From contig SJOL01009960.1 of the NCBI GenBank assembly GCA_004794785.1, forward strand, positions 52,888 to 116,887: DNA of 64,000 bases, in the 5' to 3' direction. The notes under the pieces were generated by a model that was not told the origin of the DNA, searched no databases, and saw only the letters and a list, made by a program, of their open reading frames with translations. Shown here in pieces: positions 58,671-64,000 of the stretch. The translations under genes were made by a program, and so were the position numbers. The stretch is from Opisthorchis felineus (taxonomy: Eukaryota; Platyhelminthes; Trematoda; Opisthorchiida; Opisthorchiidae). Position 1 is the stretch's first letter; every line of letters starts with the position of its first letter.

Positions 58671-59450
58671 TTGTTCAGGTCCTGGATTCTGGCCTCGTAG
58701 TGGTTGCGTTGTTCAAATTTTCACACAACTTCAGGTTAGAACAACGCCATACGTATAAACGACCCATGACTTTGGTATTCACGGATTTCCAGGGAGTGTT
58801 CTACCCACTTGACCGATCTTTTCTTGTTAGCGCACTTGTTCAGCAAGGAATGCTCCAGAAATCTGGAACACAAGTTCTTTCTATCCTCAGACTTCCGGAC
58901 GTGTGCGAGTATACGGAGAGCTCTCCAAAAGTTTTCGTATACAAAGTGATATACATCAGGCATATCCATTCCCTCGATTCCTATTTAACATCATCATCGA
59001 CGAGAAAATGATACAAACGCTGGAAGGCCTTCAAAACCCCTGAAAACAACTGCCGACGAAAGTCTGGTTGAGTTGGAATACGCATACATTGCTCCCGTCT
59101 TCGAAAAGGAGGCACAGGTGTTTTTGGATGAACTGGCTAAAGTCAACATGTCCTTTGGCATGCACTTTGTTCCCGCCACGTGTAAGGTCATGCTCATGGA
59201 CATGCAGTCACTGAACACGCCACTTTCAATCCAAGGAGAGGCACTCAAAGTTGTGGAGTTTTACGCATCTTGAAAGTTGTATTAGTTCCAACTGAAGTGA
59301 CAGATGGAGCCAATGCACGAATCTCTAACACTTGGGTAGCGTTTGATAAATTGAGGCACCTACGGTGGTAGAGCGGCATATCCCTGAATCTCAATGGGTG
59401 TGTGTATCAGACTACAGTACTGAATGCTTTGTTGTATGGATGTAAGTGGC
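58670..59450 (+). pseudogene. LINE L6 reverse transcriptase, broken
   Basis: LEQRHTYKRPMTLVFTDFQ corresponds to the block leading into RT motif A. The YADD box is decayed to LEYAYIAPVFEKE (59,075-59,110), where Asp-Asp became Tyr-Ile. Next come MSFGMHFVPATCKVMLMDMQ and SLNTPLSIQGEALKVVE. Loss of the catalytic Asp pair alone would inactivate it. Confidence 0.8.
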
Positions 59451-59584
59451 TTCTTCGAGCGGACGCACTGAGTCGCCACCATCATCATCAGTGACACCAA
59501 CACCAGACGAGAACACTGCGACTGCACTGGCGCAAGACCATGTCAATATGTTTCAATAAAGCCTTATAATCGAAAAAAGGAAAT

Positions 59585-62200
59585 GGGGCAGGGAGGGAAA
59601 CCTAGAGCAAGCCTGCAGCAGATATACGAGGTGCCTACACCTCCAACACTCAGTCAGACGATCTGGATAGAGACTGACAGCATGAACGTTACTGACACCG
59701 GTTACCACCACATTGTTCAGTGTCTCCAGGAAAGCACAAGGGGGTACGTGGACCCCATTCTGCAAGGTGAACAGCACCAAAACTTTCCGTAATATATTTC
59801 ATTCCCTTCTGACATGTCAACTTCTGTCCACTTCCAAGTTCCCGCCACTCCAAGTTGGGCACGAAAAGCAGCGTTCGTCTTGGCATGCGTAACATATAGC
59901 CCAACCAACTTAGCTTACAAAGTTGGATGCATTTCTAGAGGAAAGTGACTTATGCTTCACCAAAAACCCATCTCCTGGTCACCTTAAAGCAAATTCATCG
60001 ATTCCAGGTATAGTCCTAGGATGTTGGTGGTCAAAGTCTTGAAGATGTCTCAGATTCTCCGGCAGAAGTGGCCAAATATCGCAGCTGTACAGCAATACAG
60101 CCCGCCCTGTAGCAGGAAATACGCGTCCTCTGAGACCCATTGAGATGCCTTTTTGGCGCCCCAAGTAGCGCAAATTGACGAACGCAATCATGGCCTTCGA
60201 GTTTCGCGCGTTCACTTCGTTTGTCAGAGCTAACGCAACTTCCAAGATACGTACAGTGTTCCACAACTTCCAGTGTCACTCCTTGAATTCTCAGGGGCAT
60301 GTTCAAAAACTGCACTTCCTGTAGCACGACTCTGCACTTTGTATGGGCGACGGACTGGATGACGTTGGTCAGTTTTCCAAGTAATGTTCGCGTCCCCTGC
60401 TCTTTTTCAAAAATGAGAACAATGTCGTCTGCATGTTTCATGGCGATAAGTTTCGTCCCCGGACAAATCGAAACATCGGCGTTGTGAAGAATTTCCTGTG
60501 TTCGCCTTATTATCTTATCAATAGCGAAATTGGGCATAAAAGGGAGTGAGTGAACATCCTAGTCGGATACCACTGCTTCTAGGAAGGCTTTTGGAGAACC
60601 CACTAGTGTGTGAATACAAACAACGCATGATATCACTGGCTTCCGGGGAACACCCTGTTGCGCAAGCGTATTGAAGAGTAACCGGTCGAATCGGAAGCAC
60701 AGTTGAAATTAATTAATACCAAGCTTGTAGAGCGTCCATACACATACCGCTACTTGATGGTGTGAAGATGTGCACAAGGCCCCCTTCCCGGCCAGAATGC
60801 TGCTTGGTGTTCTCGTGTCCTCCCTTGACGCGTTCGTAATACGACGTAAAATAAGCGACACAGAGTCTAATTACAATGAATATCGAGCCAGTTCAGCCAT
60901 GATTGCTAAATTCACTATGTGAACCCTTTTCGAAAATGGGCACTATTGTGGACTCATCCCAGTCAGTTTGGACTGTTTATTTCGTCCAGACACAGGCGGA
61001 CAAGCACCGACCCCGGATTCCACTTCCATCTTTGAACACAGCGGGTAGGATTTCGTCATGACAGGCAGATCAATGAAGCTTGAGGGATGGAAGGCATTCG
61101 TTTATTTCCGAAACTGTCGGGGTCTCAAGTTCACTGTCCAGGGCTGCGTTGCAGCTCGAAAATTCGGTTGAGCAACCTCAAGTGTCCAACTGAATTGTTG
61201 TTGAAAGTGTTCAGCCCAACGATTCAGACACACCTTTATTTTGCAGATAAGAGAAGTGGCCAACCCTTGAGCAGGCAGACGGATATGAAAGAGGTTACGA
61301 AATGTTTAAATAAAATAAATAAACATAAAGGAGGCTATTCACAAGGTTGCTGAAAACTCTTCGACGTAAAGCTGTGTTTGAGTGTATCAGAGATACAGCC
61401 TGCTGGGGATTAGGCGGATACGATGAACAGACAGCGGTTGTCGGCGCTTTTTCAGGATACTCTCAGAGAAGTTGCCAAACGAACCGCGACTACCAACGAG
61501 TAACCATTCAACCAGAGACTCGTTACCTCGGTGGCCTGAAACAGTACCAAATCTAGCAGAGCCAGCCGCAGCGACTTTTGCATCAACAGGGATGTGCAAC
61601 CAGCAGCGAGCGGAAACTGACGAGGTCAGTTCAAAAACCGTACATGGGTCTTAAACCCTTGCTTCAGGAAAACAGGACACATCAATAGAAAGCAAGTCCA
61701 GCGTATGTGCCAGAGCCGTTTGTTGTCCAGCTTGTTTCAGAGTCCTAACGTTGAAGGTTGCCGTAAGAATCGGCAACCAGTCTCTTCACTAGTTTGTGGG
61801 AGAGCTCAAGGTGCGGCTTGAAATTGGAACAGCGCCCTTGGGCATTGGAGCTGATCGACGCAACCGGGCAAGAGGAATATCACGTGTATCGTCGGCAATA
61901 CCCGAGTTATTCTTGCAGAGTCAAACAAGAAGTCTTCCTCAAGCCAACGATGGGTGTGGAGGAAACTGAGGAACTAGGAGCACTGAATCGCGCACAGTTT
62001 TTAACCCTAAGTCAGTACGAGCGATACGAGTCCATTTACAGCAAAGTAGAATGGATGGTCATCGAGTGGTCGGTTACGCTTTTCAGAATAACTGGTTTCC
62101 ACGGGGACCACCACTCGATAAGTCCCCTAATGCGTTTGAGTTAGACGGTCCTCCTCAAACTATCCTTTACACCAACACCTCAACATACGCAGTTCAGTGG
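59585..62200 (-). mobile_element. LINE L7, minus strand, converging on L6
   Basis: The endonuclease start reads ATFNVRTLKQAGQQTALAHT near 61,770-61,710. The RT part at 60,540-60,030 carries HADDIVLIFEKEQGTRTLLG (YADD as HADD, both Asp kept), TKCRVVLQEVQFLNMPLRIQ and VEHCTYLGSCVSSDKRSERA. The C-terminal tail at 59,904-59,690 reads GYMLRMPRRTLLFVPNLEWR. The region 60.7-61.7 kb between endonuclease and RT is decayed, and about 35 bp of family C sequence sits there at 61,335-61,372. Confidence 0.8.
61335..61372 (-). repeat. Family C terminal fragment, copy C6
   Basis: Matches only the tail beyond the ribozyme (CACAAGGTTGCTG, then AAAACTCTTCGAC), identical in order to C3. The hammerhead core and arms are absent. 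Confidence 0.6.
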
Positions 62201-62204
62201 CCGT

Positions 62205-63280
62205 CTTCTGTTTGACAGCTGCTCTTGGATCTGTCGACCGCCAGAAGACAGGGGAGTCTGGCGATCGAAGGTCCCTTCTAAATTCTTATCTCTTATGGAG
62301 GTACTGTACACGAACTCCTATGGGCGCGTACAGACCCACGGAACCTTCCGTTTGTTTACCCAGTCCACTGACTTAAGGGGGGAATGTTTTCATCGTTGTT
62401 GTTGACACGTTGCTTGAAACTCCACCTGCGTCTGACGAGTCCAAAAACACTGATTAGCGGCGCTCTCCATCTTCACGAGCCGACTGCACCTTTGAGCAGA
62501 GAAACCGTAAAACCAGCAGATCAGAATAAAAGGTTTTAGACCTGCTGTAATTTGTCAGAAAAATCCTCCAGTTTATATGTTGGTTGACAAGTTAACGCTT
62601 TTATGATATGGATCCTGAACTTATGTCAAAACTGATCAAAAGCCTTGAATGTGGTGTGACGAAAGTGGTGAAGCTAATAAAGAACGACAGCAGCATAATG
62701 CATTATTTACTTACTGTTCGTGTTGAGAATTAGAAATACCGGTAGCGTCCCCATCCGACAAAACATCTTCACGCGAAGGGGTGCCGGTAGTGTCTGAATC
62801 GCCCCTCGGTAGGCAGTCCGGAGGCTCTACGCCCAGATTCAAACACACGTTGTAAAGTATTCGACCAAACACTTTCCCATACCTTTGGATATGAATGGAG
62901 AAAGGGCTTCTTACCTTTCAATAATGCAATTGTGCAAGAATGTCTTCCATGTAGCTCTATCGGGGATACATAGACTAAGGCGGCCCAAATGCTCCGAAAT
63001 CTATCCATTAGCCAAAAAGTTAGGTATAACTACCCAGTCACTAATTCTATCGTCCAGTTCTAGTTCTGGGTTGGCTAATAGACAGAACTTTCGACATTCC
63101 AGGATAAATAAGACCTGCAACTGGACTCTAAGGAAGTAACAAGCCGTACGACGAGAACCTACTCCCTTATAAGGGCGCCTCGATGAGTGTTAGGATACTT
63201 CTTATTAATTTCAGAACAAGAGAGCTTAATCGATTCATTTACATATCTCATCAAATCCTGAAACCATGAAGAAGGCAAAG
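62205..63280. other. Non-coding stretch, nothing recognised
   Basis: No motif or repeat recognised. The frames at 62,769-63,139 overlap on both strands. Confidence 0.4.
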
Positions 63281-63288
63281 TGTCATAC

Positions 63289-63471
63289 AGCTTGGCATTC
63301 CGATGGCAGGTTGTTGAGAACTGGGTCAAGATAGTCGATTTCTTGAGTGACTGGATTTTCTCTGTTCTCGAGAATCGCATCATATGCGACACGAACTGAA
63401 GCCAGACCCGGGGAACCCATACGGAGGGTGGAAAAGGACGTGCACAGTAGGCGCTCGCCACAACCGTGCAA
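63289..63471 (-). CDS. Candidate internal exon, 183 bp, phase 0-0
   Basis: A 61-codon minus-strand frame lies between acceptor TTTGCCAG and donor GCT|GTATGA, starting and ending on codon boundaries. The product includes VRVAYDAILENRENPVTQEI and DYLDPVLNNLPSECQA, which look like normal folded protein. I do not recognise the family. It could be an upstream exon of the 35-46 kb gene on the same strand, but an exon with a different phase would be needed in between. A longer overlapping frame (63,494-63,159) competes. Confidence 0.35.
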
Positions 63472-63499
63472 CTGGCAAAGTTCTCACCGTTCATTGGTA

Positions 63500-64000
63500 G
63501 AAAGATTCGGCATCAAACATTGGTTAGCCATATCACCGGCTGCTCGATTTCCTGCATATCCGGTAAAGCGTTGTTGCTGATCCACTTATGGGCAATGCGA
63601 AGCGTGTTAACCCTACAGTACATCCCTTATGTGGGTCATGTGTTACTTGGTCTAGCGGGTTCTAACACGTGTAGGAAGCTAGAAGGTTGTAGGCCCATGA
63701 CGTGGTCTGATGTTTCAGCTCGCAAATTCGGTTTTGGGTGGCACCTGGAATGAACAAACGAAGAGGAGACTCACACCTTACCTATCAGTGGGATTGAAGG
63801 GGTCCTACTATTCTTATTACCAACAGGTTTAAAACAGTAATTCAGACGGCATTGACGGGTGTGACGATGGGCAGATTGGGGTTTGTCCACAAGCGAGATG
63901 GGAATTTTTTGAAGTTTGGTTATAGGTAGCTTAATCTGATTCGGATAGCCACCTTGTGCACGGAGGGCTTGGGGGCGTCGCCTACTGAATTGACTTGTCT
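63500..64000. other. Window end, nothing recognised
   Basis: Short frames only. Confidence 0.4.

Larger units (their letters stand above)
56420..59575 (+). mobile_element. LINE L6, near full-length but interrupted
   Basis: The endonuclease lies at 56,440-57,400, the first RT part at 58,670-58,970 and the second RT part with YLGSC-type region at 59,070-59,450. The 3' end is near 59,570, with CAATAAAGCC just before it. Between the endonuclease and RT lies an inverted CR1-like 3' end (58,185-58,670). Motif A reads TLVFTDFQGVFYPLDRS, keeping the first Asp but degraded around it. Dead. Confidence 0.8.

Noticed and set aside
1..64000. CRISPR arrays, bacterial operons, rRNA or true tRNA genes.
   Set aside because: None seen. 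The tRNA-like words belong to repeated SINE heads with degenerate arms.

Overview
The window looks like gene-poor nuclear DNA from a parasitic flatworm (Platyhelminthes). I cannot settle between a trematode and a diphyllobothriid-type tapeworm. The evidence is: spliced exons with GT/AG borders and introns of 0.7-4.4 kb; no bacterial-style open genes; many decayed non-LTR retrotransposons related to the RTE and CR1 groups common in flatworms; and several short repeats carrying hammerhead ribozymes, as known for the schistosome Sm-alpha element. Base composition is mixed, around the mid-40s percent G+C by eye.

Layout. 0-9 kb: mostly unassigned non-coding DNA with two hammerhead repeats (families A and C), two Penelope-like hammerhead motifs (family D), a family B repeat and one candidate minus-strand exon (3.4-3.8 kb) ending in a possible forkhead-domain start. 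9-18 kb: non-coding, with simple repeats, a tRNA-derived SINE (family S) flanked by a perfect 14-bp target-site duplication, and a second family B repeat. 18-22.3 kb: a dense cluster of families A and C, including a head-to-tail tandem pair of family C units with a 399-bp period. 22.3-27.3 kb: little recognisable. 27.3-30.4 kb: a nearly full-length but dead LINE. 30.4-34 kb: unassigned. 34.9-46.4 kb: the best protein-coding gene, on the minus strand. Six exons have matching splice phases, a stop codon and a poly(A) signal, and encode the C-terminal 743 residues of a disordered, basic, Ser/Pro-rich protein that I do not recognise. Its introns hold a LINE and a SINE. 46.4-49.7 kb: little. 49.7-62.2 kb: a LINE graveyard of at least five elements, including a CR1 3' end nested in another LINE and two LINEs converging tail to tail. 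62.2-64 kb: one candidate minus-strand exon.

The main biological interest is the ribozymes. Four unrelated repeat families in 64 kb each carry a type I hammerhead whose stem III is self-complementary, with palindromes of 4, 6, 8 and 8 nt. That design is expected to work as a dimer. Family C also has an internal inverted repeat with arms of about 80 bp and occurs as a tandem 399-bp dimer. That is the arrangement that could release a unit-length, rod-folded circular RNA (retrozyme-like).
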